Shown here: positions 1 through 8,692 of the stretch, one piece after another
How the letters are laid out: every line of letters starts with the position of its first letter
Position numbering within the stretch: position 1 is the stretch's first letter
NCBI GenBank assembly: GCA_938036835.1
Contig: CALHWB010000037.1
Location: forward strand, 1-64,000
Direction of reading: 5' to 3'
DNA length: 64,000 nt
Source: an uncultured Propionibacterium sp.
GTDB taxonomy: Bacteria > Actinomycetota > Actinomycetes > Propionibacteriales > Propionibacteriaceae
The notes under the pieces: generated by a model
What the model was told of the DNA's origin: nothing
Databases searched by the model: none
What the model saw: the letters and a program-made list of their open reading frames with translations, nothing else
Translations under genes and position numbers: made by a program

Positions 1-1
1 G

Positions 2-742
2 GCGGTCGCCGGCCGGCAGCCCGCCACCCAGCGGCCGGGTAGCCAGCCCCCCGCGGCGCAACGTCCCGCCGGCCAGCGTCCCGCCCATCCGGGACGAACC
101 GGCCAGCCGCCAGCGGATGGGCCAGCTCGCTCACCGCAGGGTACCCCGGTATCTGGGCAGCCGCCGGGTGGCCCGGCCCCAGCGGGAGTGGGTACCGCCG
201 ACCTGCGCCGGCTGTGGCCGCAGATTCTAGACGAGGTGAAACGCCGTAAACGTTTCTCCCACGCGCTGATCAGCCAGAACGCCCATGTCATCGAGGTGCG
301 GGGGCGCGAATTGCTGCTCGGCTTCGCCAACCAGCCCACGTTGGACCGCTTCCGGGATGGGGGCAGTTCCAATGTGCTGCATGATGCGATCGTCGCGGTG
401 CTGGGCGCCGATCTGCATGTTTCCGCCGCGGTCGATGGCGGGCCGAGCCAGTCTGGCCCGGCCGCTCGTCCCGCCGAGCAGCAGCGCCCCACCCGGGGAG
501 CGACTCGTCCCGGGGCCGGGCACGGCGCCGCTGACCCGGCGGCCGATGGCGAACCGGCCGGAATCGCCCCGGTGGGTGGGCATCGCCCACACCACGGGTT
601 CGCCACCGAGCCGCCACCCGAAGAGGATTGGTCGGATCAGGCGGCCGCGGACGATATTGTGCTGGACGAGTCCGGTGAGGACGCGGCGCAGTTGGTCGTC
701 CGGGAACTGGGCGCGCAACTCATCGAGGAGACCGAAAGCTGA
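2..742 (+). CDS. dnaX: DNA polymerase III subunit gamma/tau, C-terminal part (partial)
   Basis: The reading frame is open from the window edge to a TGA at 742, giving the last 246 residues of a longer protein. It begins with a Gln/Pro/Ala-rich linker of about 60 residues, then a folded segment (LRRLWPQILDEV, with KRRKRFSHALI and LLLGFANQPTLDRF after it) that matches the conserved C-terminal region of actinobacterial gamma/tau, and ends in an acidic tail. The ATPase domain lies outside the window. The protein is the clamp-loader motor of the replicative polymerase. The call rests on this segment plus the order dnaX-ybaB-recR, which is widely conserved in bacteria. A GTG at 188 is an internal codon, not the start. 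Confidence 0.88.
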   Translation, partial: AVAGRQPATQRPGSQPPAAQRPAGQRPAHPGRTGQPPADGPARSPQGTPVSGQPPGGPAPAGVGTADLRRLWPQILDEVKRRKRFSHALISQNAHVIEVRGRELLLGFANQPTLDRFRDGGSSNVLHDAIVAVLGADLHVSAAVDGGPSQSGPAARPAEQQRPTRGATRPGAGHGAADPAADGEPAGIAPVGGHRPHHGFATEPPPEEDWSDQAAADDIVLDESGEDAAQLVVRELGAQLIEETES

Positions 743-789
743 ATCGGCTGCGGCGAACCGCAGGTCGGGATCATCAGGAAGGGACGATC

Positions 790-1098
790 ATGATTCCAGA
801 GGGCATGGACATGGGCGCGCTGCTCTCGCAGGCGCAGGCAATGCAGGAACAGCTGGCGCAGGTCCAGGAGGAGATGGCCAACGCCACCTTCACCGGCACC
901 GCGGGGGGCGACCTGGTTTCGGCGGTGATCACCGGGGGCGGCGACATCGTCAGCCTGACCATCAAACCCGAGGCGGTCGACATGGAGGATCTGGACTCGC
1001 TCAGCGATCTGATCATCGCGGCCATCCGGGATGCCAGCGCCAAGGCTGGGGCCAAGGCCCAGTCGATGCTGCCCGATCTCAGCGGCATGGGCTTTTGA
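790..1098 (+). CDS. YbaB/EbfC family nucleoid-associated protein
   Basis: This 102-residue protein starts at ATG 790 behind GAAGGGA. It has a helical N-terminus rich in Gln and Glu (QAQAMQEQLAQVQEEM), then a beta-rich segment with TFTGTAGGDLVSAVITGGG, then a C-terminal helix (LSDLIIAAIRDASAKA). This is the YbaB fold, a small dimeric DNA-binding protein. It sits 47 bases after dnaX and 12 bases before recR, the classic dnaX-ybaB-recR order, and is probably co-transcribed with them. Its role in nucleoid organisation or recombination is known from the family only. Confidence 0.93.
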   Translation: MIPEGMDMGALLSQAQAMQEQLAQVQEEMANATFTGTAGGDLVSAVITGGGDIVSLTIKPEAVDMEDLDSLSDLIIAAIRDASAKAGAKAQSMLPDLSGMGF

Positions 1099-1110
1099 GG
1101 ACGTCGGCAG

Positions 1111-1710
1111 TTGTACGACGGACCGGTTCAGGATCTAATCGATGAATTGGGCCGGCTGCCCGGGATCGGCCCCAAGAGCGCCCAGCGGATCACCTTCTGG
1201 CTGCTCGATCAACCGGTCGAGGACGTGAACCGCCTGGCGGAGGCGCTCGTCGAGGCGAAGCATAAGGTGCGGTTCTGCCAGGTCTGCTTCAACGTCACCG
1301 ACCAAGAGGTCTGCCGGATCTGCCGCGATGAACGTCGTGACCCGACGGCGATCTGTGTGGTGGAGGAGAGCAAGGATGTGGTGGCGATCGAACGGACCCG
1401 GGAGTTCCGGGGTCGCTATCACGTCCTGGGTGGTTCGATCAGCCCGATCGTGGGCCGCGGCCCCGGAGACCTGCATATCGCCGAGCTGGTGCGCAGGCTG
1501 TCGGATGACCGGATCGCCGAGGTGATCCTGGCCACCAACCCAAACCTGGAGGGTGAGGCTACCGCCACCTACCTGTCCCGGCTGTTGGGGCAGACCCCCG
1601 GCATCCAGATCAGCCGGCTGGCGTCCGGGCTGCCGGTCGGGGCGGATCTGGAGTTCGCCGATGAGGTCACCCTGGGCAGGGCCTTCAGCGGGCGCCGCTA
1701 CGTCGATTGA
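1111..1710 (+). CDS. recR: Recombination mediator RecR
   Basis: This 199-residue protein has the full RecR layout. An N-terminal helix-hairpin-helix (LGRLPGIGPKSAQRI) is followed by a four-cysteine zinc finger (CQVC near residue 52, CRIC near residue 70) and a Toprim domain (CVVEESKDVVAIE, then YHVLGGSISP and ILATNPNLEGEATA). It acts with RecF and RecO to load RecA at gaps. The start is TTG at 1111, with no better ATG or GTG upstream and with the standard MYDGPVQDLI N-terminus. It follows ybaB by 12 bases, and a large hairpin lies downstream. Confidence 0.96.
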   Translation: MYDGPVQDLIDELGRLPGIGPKSAQRITFWLLDQPVEDVNRLAEALVEAKHKVRFCQVCFNVTDQEVCRICRDERRDPTAICVVEESKDVVAIERTREFRGRYHVLGGSISPIVGRGPGDLHIAELVRRLSDDRIAEVILATNPNLEGEATATYLSRLLGQTPGIQISRLASGLPVGADLEFADEVTLGRAFSGRRYVD

Positions 1711-1826
1711 ACGCTGGATGCCGGCGCTGGCCGGGCCGCACCGGTGGCGCGGGTCTGCGCTACCCGCCGGGCCCTGGCGGGGCACCTCGGTGGGATCGGC
1801 GGCCGGCATGGTTCCTGCGGTGCGCT

Positions 1827-1883
1827 CGCCCGGCCGGGAGTGCGCATTGTCGAGGTGGCATCCCGGTGCCACCCGGCCGGGCG
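1827..1883. terminator. Nested hairpin between convergent recR and DUF1707 gene
   Basis: A 12-bp perfect inverted repeat (CGCCCGGCCGGG at 1827-1838, CCCGGCCGGGCG at 1872-1883) encloses a second perfect 7-bp hairpin (GGTGGCA 1854-1860, TGCCACC 1867-1873). It lies in the 203-bp gap between converging genes. There is no U-tract, as is common for actinobacterial terminators. A bidirectional terminator is the simplest reading. Confidence 0.55.
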
Positions 1884-1913
1884 CCGCAGGGGCCAGGATT
1901 CGTCCCGGCTGGG

Positions 1914-2726
1914 TCAGTAGTCATCTTCGCCGTCTGGATCGTCGTGGTTCTTGCCGGCTCTCCCCCGGGGCGGGTCAACCGATTTGTTGAACTTCTTGCG
2001 GGTCACATCGACCCCGCCCCAGAAGCCCAATCCGTTGATATGGACGATCGGATCCTCCGGGGACGGGGTACGCCGCGGGTGCGCGTGGTTGAGTTTGCTC
2101 CAGCCGAAGGCCCCCATGAAGCCGAGGCCGTTTACCCGCACATCCATTTCGGGTGGGACGATCACATCGATCCCGCCCATCACCGCGATGCAGGTGATGG
2201 TGACCTCGGGGCTGGTGAAGACGGCATCGCGCAGATCGACGGTGGCACCGCCCAACGCCCCGACCACCACGTGCCGGCGGGGCACCACCCAGCGTCCGGC
2301 GCGCATGGCGCCGCTCATCACGGCCAGGGTCAGCTGGTTGGCCGGGGTGTCCGGGCTCACGATCCGCCCGGGCAGCCTGCTGTCCTCGTCCGAGGCGAAG
2401 CTGTCATGGATGGGCACTGTGGCGGCCGGCGGCGCCGGTAGGATGGCGCCCGGCCGCTGGGGCGCCAGATATCCGGAGACGTTCCCTAGGCCGGCGGTGA
2501 GCTGGTCGATCTCCGTCAGGTATTCGGCGGCGAGCACCTTCTGGCTGCGGCGCGAGAACTCGTCGCGGTCCAGTTTGCCGGTTCGCCAGGCTTGGGTGAG
2601 GGTGTCCAGGGCCGATTGGCGTTGGGCGTCGTCCGCGATCGTCCGATCCTGGTGTTCGGCGATCGGCTGCTGCGGGTCCAGTGGCCAGGACCGCTGATTG
2701 TCGGACCACGCACCGAGTTCGTTCAT
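1914..2726 (-). CDS. DUF1707 and LiaF-like (DUF2154-type) domain protein
   Basis: The protein has 270 residues and starts at ATG 2726. The first ~70 residues carry a DUF1707 (SHOCT-like) domain (DDAQRQSALDTLTQAW, then GKLDRDEFSRRSQKVLAA). The C-terminal half (VVGALGGATVDLRDAVF, then ITCIAVMGGIDVIVPP) resembles the repeated beta-structure of the cell-wall-active antibiotic response domain at the end of LiaF/VraT. No membrane segment is obvious, so it may be a cytosolic or peripheral relative. It ends with an acidic, Asp-rich tail. It is transcribed toward recR. In LiaF the domain takes part in envelope-stress signalling; a similar role here is inference. Confidence 0.78.
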   Translation of the reverse strand: MNELGAWSDNQRSWPLDPQQPIAEHQDRTIADDAQRQSALDTLTQAWRTGKLDRDEFSRRSQKVLAAEYLTEIDQLTAGLGNVSGYLAPQRPGAILPAPPAATVPIHDSFASDEDSRLPGRIVSPDTPANQLTLAVMSGAMRAGRWVVPRRHVVVGALGGATVDLRDAVFTSPEVTITCIAVMGGIDVIVPPEMDVRVNGLGFMGAFGWSKLNHAHPRRTPSPEDPIVHINGLGFWGGVDVTRKKFNKSVDPPRGRAGKNHDDPDGEDDY

Positions 2727-3082
2727 GGCACCACTCTAGAGTTGACGGCGCACCGCTTGCCGGTCCGCCGGGCTCACTGCGGTCCGGCGCGCCGGCCCAC
2801 GATTTGATTCAATATTGAACCTTAGGCCAGTAAGTCGGGTTGACAGCGTGGTTTACCGGATCGTTGGCTGCCATTTCGGGCAAAGGATCGCAAAGCGAGG
2901 GAATGCCATGGCCGGACCGCTGATCGCTATTGCCCTTATGACAAGCCCTTTTGTCACTATTAAGGGTTTGGTAAGGGTAATCACCCAAGTACCCCGGATT
3001 GGAATCCTTATTCCTCTTGGAATTGCCAATCTAGCTTCGACCGGCTAGAGTAAAACTCGGTTCGATCAATGACGACGAATCG
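2727..3082. other. Intergenic region with AT-rich palindrome and inverted repeats
   Basis: This stretch is visibly richer in A and T than its neighbours. It holds a perfect 12-bp palindrome (TTCAATATTGAA, 2808-2819) about 80 bases upstream of the DUF1707 gene start, a candidate operator. It also holds an interrupted inverted repeat: CCCTTA 2933-2938 and TGACAA 2939-2944 against TTGTCA 2951-2956 and TAAGGG 2961-2966. The only plausible coding content is the small open frame listed separately. Confidence 0.4.
2908..3048 (+). CDS. Possible 46-residue hydrophobic small protein
   Basis: An ATG at 2908, preceded by GCGAGGGAA, opens a 46-codon frame ending in TAG at 3048. The peptide (MAGPLIAIALM at the start, IGILIPLGIANLA near the end) is strongly hydrophobic with a few Arg/Lys in the middle. 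That would suit one or two short membrane helices. A bidirectional terminator hairpin begins about 35 bases after the stop, which is what a short transcription unit would look like. I recognise no family, and the low-GC surroundings could equally be a regulatory leader. Confidence 0.25.
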   Translation: MAGPLIAIALMTSPFVTIKGLVRVITQVPRIGILIPLGIANLASTG

Positions 3083-3138
3083 ATGAAAGGCCGGCGGCCT
3101 GCCCTCTGTCCCCCGTGGAGCGGCGGGCCGCCTTTCAT
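3083..3138. terminator. Bidirectional rho-independent-type terminator
   Basis: ATGAAAGGC at 3083-3091 pairs with GCCTTTCAT at 3130-3138. Three more G-C pairs (GGC with GCC) follow inside after a one-base bulge, and a CCCTCTGTC-containing loop closes it. A short TTT run follows on the + strand. It lies 85 bases beyond the stop of the minus-strand membrane protein gene and just after the possible small ORF. Confidence 0.65.
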
Positions 3139-3223
3139 TTCCCCGATGGCCTGGGTAAACACTTCGATGGTGGTGCATGGTTCCCCGGCTTCGACCAGCC
3201 CGGTTATCCCCGGCGCAAGATGC

Positions 3224-4147
3224 TCACTTCTGGCAGGCCTGCGCTGCGGCCGGTACCTGCCGGGGCGGCCAATCGGCGAACCGCACCTCGATGATGGCTG
3301 TGGTGTCGGTTAGCGGGCAGTTCGCCGCTATGTAGTACACGAATGGCTCGGTGTAGGCCTGCGGCGTGGCTCCGGCGGCGTCTCCCGTCAGGGTCCGGTC
3401 GATTTCTCCAACGGAGAAGGGCACCGGCGATTTGCCGGATTCCAGCAGGGAACCCGTAATCGTTCCGGCAAGTTGGCAGGTTCTTCCGGAGATATTTGTG
3501 AATACTATTCGATTTTCCACAACCTGTTGTCCAGGGAGCATGGGCAGGCCGGTGGAGGGGAAGGTGCCTTCCGAATGGGTCTGCACATCGGTGACGGTGC
3601 ACACCGGAATCGGTGTGGGCTCGGTCGGCGATGGCGTCGGGGTCGGACTGGGCGGTATATCGCCGGTCTGAGTTGCCGAGGCCGGCGGTTGAGTCGGACT
3701 GGGCGGCATCGGGACGGTGGTGGTCGCCGGCAACTGCCCCGTGGTGGGCACGGGCGGTGCGATCCCGGTGGCGGTGAGCGATGCCTCCGCCGAGCTGCGG
3801 GTGCTCGGTGGCGGAGAGGATGCCGTTGGACTCGGCGCCTGGGAAGCCGGGCTCGCCGATGTTTCCCCGGAACTCTCGGAAGACTGTTCGCTGGTAGGCG
3901 CCGAGGAAATCTGGCTGATACTGGTTGATGAGCTGGCCGGATCCTGGGTGTTGTGCACCGCGTTGTTGGTCAGGCTGAATCCCACCACCGCTAGCGCCAC
4001 CACCATGCCGCCCGCCAGCACGGAGAGGCTACGCACCCGGGTCAGCTGCGCACCCGCATGGTTGATCGAGGCTTCGGCCAATCCGGTACTGAACGCCGTC
4101 GCCCGGGCGGGGGTATCGCGAAGTTGCCGGAAATCGTCAAGACTCAT
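3224..4147 (-). CDS. Single-pass membrane protein, putative partner of the ECF sigma factor
   Basis: The 307-residue protein has a short cytoplasmic N-terminus of about 40 residues (MSLDDFRQLRD), one membrane helix (LSVLAGGMVVALAVVGFSL, near residues 42-60), a long Ser/Thr/Pro-rich linker (about 65-190) and an extracellular beta-rich C-terminal domain with paired cysteines. That domain (TVTDVQT, then VVENRIVFTNISGRTCQL and NCPLTDTTA) is similar in style to DUF4232 domains of actinobacterial exported proteins. It starts 6 bases after the sigma factor gene, so the two form an operon. The position suggests an anti-sigma or signal-receiving role, but the N-terminus lacks a recognisable zinc anti-sigma motif. 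Confidence 0.7.
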   Translation of the reverse strand: MSLDDFRQLRDTPARATAFSTGLAEASINHAGAQLTRVRSLSVLAGGMVVALAVVGFSLTNNAVHNTQDPASSSTSISQISSAPTSEQSSESSGETSASPASQAPSPTASSPPPSTRSSAEASLTATGIAPPVPTTGQLPATTTVPMPPSPTQPPASATQTGDIPPSPTPTPSPTEPTPIPVCTVTDVQTHSEGTFPSTGLPMLPGQQVVENRIVFTNISGRTCQLAGTITGSLLESGKSPVPFSVGEIDRTLTGDAAGATPQAYTEPFVYYIAANCPLTDTTAIIEVRFADWPPRQVPAAAQACQK

Positions 4148-4153
4148 CGCATA

Positions 4154-4720
4154 TCACCCCCTGCCGCCGCCCGGCGTCGGACCGTGCTGGCCGATGGGCT
4201 GCCGGATCTGGGCCGTCGTCGCGGAGGTGGTCAACTCGTCTCTGGGGCTGAGTTCGTTGCGCATCTTGGCCAAGGCCCGGTGCGCGGTCACCCGGACCCA
4301 AGACTCGTTGCGTCCCAGCTGTTTCGCCACGTCGGCTGCCGGCAGATCGTCCAGATAGCGTCCCACGATGACCGCTCTTTCGTTGGGGTTCAGAACGGCC
4401 ATCCCCTGGGCTACCTGGAGTTCCAGTTCCAGCTCGGGCCAGGGATCCACGTCATTGGGCACCTCGATAACGTCCGAGACCGTTTCGGAATAGCTACGTC
4501 GCCGGGTGCGACTGAGGAAATGATTGGTCAGAACCGTCTGCAGATAGGCCGCTGGATCATCGGCTTTGCGGACCTGACGCCATTTCATCAGCGTCGTCAC
4601 GGCCGTCTCCTGGACGAGGTCCTCAGCCAGATACCAGTCCCTGGCCAGTAGCAGCGCACGCCTGAACAATGCCGGAGTCTGGCTCTCGACCAACTCTCGG
4701 TAGCCGTCGGGGGCAGCCAT
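4154..4720 (-). CDS. ECF RNA polymerase sigma factor (SigE/SigM-type)
   Basis: The 188-residue protein has sigma-70 region 2 (LLARDWYLAEDLVQETAV, with AYLQTVLTNHFL after it) and region 4 with a helix-turn-helix (LNPNERAVIVGRYL, then DVAKQLGRNESWVRV). Region 3 is absent, as is usual for ECF factors. It would direct RNA polymerase to a small regulon in response to an outside signal. The adjacent membrane protein gene begins 6 bases downstream. The start is ATG 4720 behind GAGAGGAC. I cannot assign the ECF subgroup. Confidence 0.9.
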   Translation of the reverse strand: MAAPDGYRELVESQTPALFRRALLLARDWYLAEDLVQETAVTTLMKWRQVRKADDPAAYLQTVLTNHFLSRTRRRSYSETVSDVIEVPNDVDPWPELELELQVAQGMAVLNPNERAVIVGRYLDDLPAADVAKQLGRNESWVRVTAHRALAKMRNELSPRDELTTSATTAQIRQPIGQHGPTPGGGRG

Positions 4721-5312
4721 CTGTGTCCTCTCGGATTAGACCTGGACAGGTGATAGCTCGCGGCGGTCACCCCAATACGACTGGCCATGAGCACCTTCAT
4801 TCTAGCTGGCATACCCGGAGATTGACATCCGGATGGTTTGCACGACCCCGCATTGCCGTGATCACGGCTTTCGTCTTCGCCCCCCGACTGAAGACTCGCT
4901 ACGAGCCATGATCACGACAGGTGCTGGCGGGCGTCCCCCCGAACGCCCACCAGCAGCCGACCTTGACATCACACCCATCCAGTGGATGCCAGTCGCGGCC
5001 GGGTGCAGCGCATCGGCACTACCGCCCACCCCCCAGCGGTTGGTTCTGCTGCGCGCTACACCTACATGATGCTTTGACTCCGGCGAAGCGTTACAACAGG
5101 TTTCGAACCGTTTCGATCGATCCTTGCCTCGAGCCTCGCTCCCTCGCAGGAAGCCCGGACGCCTCGGTGTGTGCGAGTGGGCCGTTAGCGGGATCGACGC
5201 CGGGTAAGGCGACCCTGGCGTGTGGGTGTGGGTTTGCTCCGCTGCCGGGACGCGACCGGCGTGCGTCATCGACCCGCCGGGATTTTCGTTGCCGGATGGC
5301 GGCGACTAGACT
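4721..5312. other. Long intergenic region upstream of ileS
   Basis: About 590 bases separate the sigma factor start from the ileS leader. Open frames here have no recognisable protein character and no good ribosome binding site, so I call none. The sigma factor promoter must lie near 4725-4850 on the minus strand. A TAGACT hexamer at 5307-5312 is a fair -10 element for ileS, placed where it would start transcription at the base of the T-box stem I. Confidence 0.35.
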
Positions 5313-5509
5313 ATCGCTGCTGCAAGGCTGTGATGGGGCCATCACCCCGGAGTTGCCGGAAGAACGGCTGGCCGGCCCAGCCAATTAGAACCGGCCGCAG
5401 CGATATTGAGTGGGGAAGCCGTCAGGACTTCCCAACAAGGGTGGTACCGCGGACGCCCGCACCCGGGTGTTCGTCCCTTGACTGGCAAACGACAAGGGAT
5501 CTTCTCGCG
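5313..5509 (+). promoter_or_regulatory. T-box leader of ileS, translational type
   Basis: The hallmark T-box sequence AAGGGTGGTACCGCGG is present at 5437-5452. A long stem I is closed by ATCGCTGC (5313-5320) and GCAGCGAT (5397-5404). A stem III hairpin follows (GGGAAG 5413-5418, CTTCCC 5428-5433). AAGGG (5437-5441) can pair with CCCTT (5475-5479) to form the antisequestrator. Alternatively TCCCTTG pairs with CAAGGGA (near 5474-5498), which buries the AAGGGA ribosome binding site in front of the ATG at 5510. This is the translational design known for actinobacterial ileS. Uncharged tRNA-Ile would free the ribosome site. I could not place the specifier codon with certainty; an ATC at 5341-5343 is one candidate. 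Confidence 0.9.
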
Positions 5510-8500
5510 ATGAGTGACACCATTCAATCCCAGGCCGGCGGCTATCGTGCCGTGCCTGCCCAACTCGATCTACCGGCGATGGACCACGAGATCTTGCAAC
5601 TGTGGGATCGCAACCAGACCTTCCAGCGCAGCTGGCAGGCCAGCGCGGCCGGCGAACCCTGGACATTCTTCGAGGGCCCACCGACCGCGAACGGGCATCC
5701 CGGCACCCACCACGTCGAGGCACGGGTCTTCAAGGACGTATTCCCCCGTTTCAAGACGATGCAAGGCCGCCGGGTCGACCGCAAGGCCGGCTGGGATTGC
5801 CATGGGCTGCCCGTCGAATTGGCGGTCGAGCAGGAACTGGGCATCGATCACAAGAGCGAGATCGAGGCCATGGGAATCGCCGAGTTCAACCGGCTCTGCC
5901 GGGCCTCGGTATCGCGCCATGTCAGCGAGTTCGCCGAGCTGACCCGCCGGATGGGCTATTGGGTCGATCTGGAGCAGGCCTATTGGACGATGGATCCCGC
6001 CTACATCGAATCGGAATGGTGGGCGCTGAAGCAGATCTTCGACAAGGGCCTGCTCGTCGAGGATCATCGGGTCGCCCCCTACTGTCCCCGCGATGAGACC
6101 ACCCTGTCCGATCACGAGGTCGCCCAAGGCTATGAGGATGTTACCGACCCCTCGGTCTATGTGCGTTTCCCGCTGGCCAGCGGGCCCTGGGCGGGCGCCG
6201 ACCTGCTGGTATGGACGACCACGCCGTGGACCCTGGTCGCCAATACCGCGGTCGCGGTGCATCCCAAGGTCGATTATGTATTGGCCAGTAGGGGTTCCGA
6301 CCGGGTGGTGGTGGCCGAACCGTTGTTCGCCGTGGTGCTGGGCGACTCGGATCCAGACGCCGGGCAGCCGGCCTGGCAGATCGTCGAACGCCGTACCGGG
6401 GCCCAGATGGAATGCTGGGAGTACCGGCGGCCCTTCGAACTGGTCGAGTTCACCCGCCCGGCCAATTTCGTGGTGCTGGCCGACTATGTCACCACCGAGG
6501 ACGGCACCGGCCTGGTGCACCAGGCCCCCGCCTTCGGCGCCGACGATATGGCGATTTGCCGATCCTATGGGCTGGAGGTGGTCAATCCGATCGGGCAGGA
6601 CGGCACCTTCGACCCGGCCGTCCCGCTGGTAGGCGGGCAATTCTTCAAGTCCGCCGATCCGGTGCTGGTCGCCGACCTCAAGACTCGGGGCCTGCTGTGG
6701 CTGGAGCAGCCCTATACCCACTCCTATCCGCACTGCTGGCGCTGCCACACCCCGCTGATCTACTACGCCACCCCGTCGTGGTATATCCGCACCACCAAGA
6801 TCAAGGATGCACTGCTGCGCGAGAACGAGGCCACCAATTGGTACCCCGAGCACATCCGGCACGGCCGCTACGGCGACTGGCTGGACAACAACATCGACTG
6901 GGCGCTGAGCAGGTCCCGCTACTGGGGCACCCCGCTGCCGATTTGGCGCAACGATGCGGACCCGAGCCGGATGATCTGCGTCGGTTCCCGAGCCGAGCTG
7001 GGCGAACTGGCCGGCCGGGATCTGTCCGGTCTCGACCCGCACCGGCCCTTCGTCGACGAGATCACCTTCACCCTGCCCGGCGAACCGGGTACCTACCGGC
7101 GCGTCCCCGAGGTCATCGACGCCTGGTTCGATTCGGGATCGATGCCGTTTGCGCAATGGGGCTACCCGTGGGTGCCTGGTTCGGCCGAGAAGCTCGCCGA
7201 GAAGTATCCGGCCGATTTCATCTGCGAGGCGATCGACCAGACCCGAGGCTGGTTCTATACCCTGATGGCGGTCGGCGCCCTGGTCTTCGACCGGTCCAGC
7301 TACCGCAACGTGCTGTGCCTCGGCCATATCCTCGCCGAAGACGGCCGCAAGATGAGCAAACACCTGGGCAATATCCTGCTGCCGATCCCGCTGATGGACG
7401 AACACGGTGCCGACGCGCTGCGCTGGTTCATGGCCTGTTCGGGTTCACCCTGGTCGGCCCGCCGGGTAGGGCCCGGTGCGCTGGGCGAGACCGTGCGCAA
7501 GGTGCTGCTGACCTACTGGAACACCGTGGCCTTCCACTCGCTGTATGCTCGCGTCAACGACTGGCGGCCCGCCGGCCGGGCCCCGGCGGTGGCCGGCCGC
7601 CATGTGCTGGATCGCTGGCTGGTCTCGGCCACCCAGCAGCTGATCGCCGAGGTGACCGCCGATCTGGAGGACTTCGACACCCAGCATGCCGGGATGCTGC
7701 TGCAAGTCTTCATCGATGAACTATCGAACTGGTATGTCCGGCGTAGCCGGCGACGGTTCTGGGATGGCGACCCCGGTGCCCTGTGGACGCTGCACGAGAC
7801 CTTGGACGCGTTGACCAGGCTGATGGCACCCCTCGTACCGTTCATCACCGAGCGGGTCTGGCAGGATCTGTTCGCGCCGACCAGGCCCGAGGGGCCGGAT
7901 TCGGTTCACCTGGCGAGCTGGCCGGTCGCCGACCCAAGCCTGATCGATCCGCGGCTGGGGGCGGCGATGGCGCTCACCCGCCGCCTGGTCGAACTGGGCC
8001 GGGCCGCCCGGGCCGAAGCGAAGGTGAAGACCCGCCAGCCGTTGACCAGGGCGCTGATCGGTTCTGCCGCCCGGGCACAGTTGGACGATGAGCTGGTGGC
8101 CGAGATCTGTGCCGAATTGAACATCGGCGCGGTGGCGACCTTCGATGCCGCCGGCGATGTGGTCGACTACTCGGCCAAGGCCAACTTCCGGGCCCTGGGC
8201 AAGCGCTATGCCAGGCAGACCCCGGCGGTGGCCAATGCGGTGGCCGCGGCGGATGCCGCCCGCCTGGCCGCCGGCCTGGCTGACCATGGACGGTTCACCT
8301 TGCCGGTGCCGGGCATCGGAGATGTGGAACTGACCGGCGACGATATCTTCATCACCGAGCGGCCCCGGGAAGGCTGGTCGGTGGTCGAGGACGATGGCCA
8401 GACCATCGCGCTCGATCTCGGACTGACCCCGGAACTGGTGGCGGCCGGCCGGGCCCGCGAGGTGGTGCGGTTCATCCAGGAGACCCGCAAGGCGTCCGGT

Positions 8501-8689
8501 CTGGAGGTCAGCGACCGGATCGAACTGGTCTGGGATACCGCCGATGCCGAACTGGCTGCCGCGATCGAGGCCCATGCCGGTCAGATCGCCGATGAGGTGC
8601 TGGCCATCGGCCTGGGACGCGGCAGCGCCGCAATCGATTGGGTGTCCGATCCCGAACTGGGTTTGCAGATCGCGTTGCGGCGCGCCTGA
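5510..8689 (+). CDS. ileS: Isoleucyl-tRNA synthetase
   Basis: This class I synthetase of 1059 residues charges tRNA-Ile. It shows the HIGH-type motif (GPPTANGHPGTHH, near residue 55), zinc-binding-type cysteines (PHCWRCHTP), the KMSKH motif (GRKMSKHLGN), the editing domain between them and a DALR-type anticodon-binding region. The length and the long C-terminus fit the eukaryote-like IleS form found in actinobacteria. I place the start at ATG 5510, because it directly follows the T-box sequestered AAGGGA and gives a normal N-terminus. The frame stays open upstream to 5222, but that segment is the T-box RNA. Regulation is by the T-box leader. Confidence 0.97.
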   Translation: MSDTIQSQAGGYRAVPAQLDLPAMDHEILQLWDRNQTFQRSWQASAAGEPWTFFEGPPTANGHPGTHHVEARVFKDVFPRFKTMQGRRVDRKAGWDCHGLPVELAVEQELGIDHKSEIEAMGIAEFNRLCRASVSRHVSEFAELTRRMGYWVDLEQAYWTMDPAYIESEWWALKQIFDKGLLVEDHRVAPYCPRDETTLSDHEVAQGYEDVTDPSVYVRFPLASGPWAGADLLVWTTTPWTLVANTAVAVHPKVDYVLASRGSDRVVVAEPLFAVVLGDSDPDAGQPAWQIVERRTGAQMECWEYRRPFELVEFTRPANFVVLADYVTTEDGTGLVHQAPAFGADDMAICRSYGLEVVNPIGQDGTFDPAVPLVGGQFFKSADPVLVADLKTRGLLWLEQPYTHSYPHCWRCHTPLIYYATPSWYIRTTKIKDALLRENEATNWYPEHIRHGRYGDWLDNNIDWALSRSRYWGTPLPIWRNDADPSRMICVGSRAELGELAGRDLSGLDPHRPFVDEITFTLPGEPGTYRRVPEVIDAWFDSGSMPFAQWGYPWVPGSAEKLAEKYPADFICEAIDQTRGWFYTLMAVGALVFDRSSYRNVLCLGHILAEDGRKMSKHLGNILLPIPLMDEHGADALRWFMACSGSPWSARRVGPGALGETVRKVLLTYWNTVAFHSLYARVNDWRPAGRAPAVAGRHVLDRWLVSATQQLIAEVTADLEDFDTQHAGMLLQVFIDELSNWYVRRSRRRFWDGDPGALWTLHETLDALTRLMAPLVPFITERVWQDLFAPTRPEGPDSVHLASWPVADPSLIDPRLGAAMALTRRLVELGRAARAEAKVKTRQPLTRALIGSAARAQLDDELVAEICAELNIGAVATFDAAGDVVDYSAKANFRALGKRYARQTPAVANAVAAADAARLAAGLADHGRFTLPVPGIGDVELTGDDIFITERPREGWSVVEDDGQTIALDLGLTPELVAAGRAREVVRFIQETRKASGLEVSDRIELVWDTADAELAAAIEAHAGQIADEVLAIGLGRGSAAIDWVSDPELGLQIALRRA

Positions 8690-8692
8690 AGG

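Noticed and set aside
4833..5069. Small open frames upstream of ileS
   Set aside because: None has a ribosome site or a protein-like composition, so they read as chance frames in GC-rich spacer.
5222..5509. Upstream extension of the ileS reading frame
   Set aside because: It is open by chance. The region folds as a T-box RNA, and the sequestered ribosome site points to ATG 5510.
5570..7405. Long minus-strand open frame opposite ileS (611 codons)
   Set aside because: It is the antisense shadow of a high-GC gene. It has no ribosome site and no recognisable domains.
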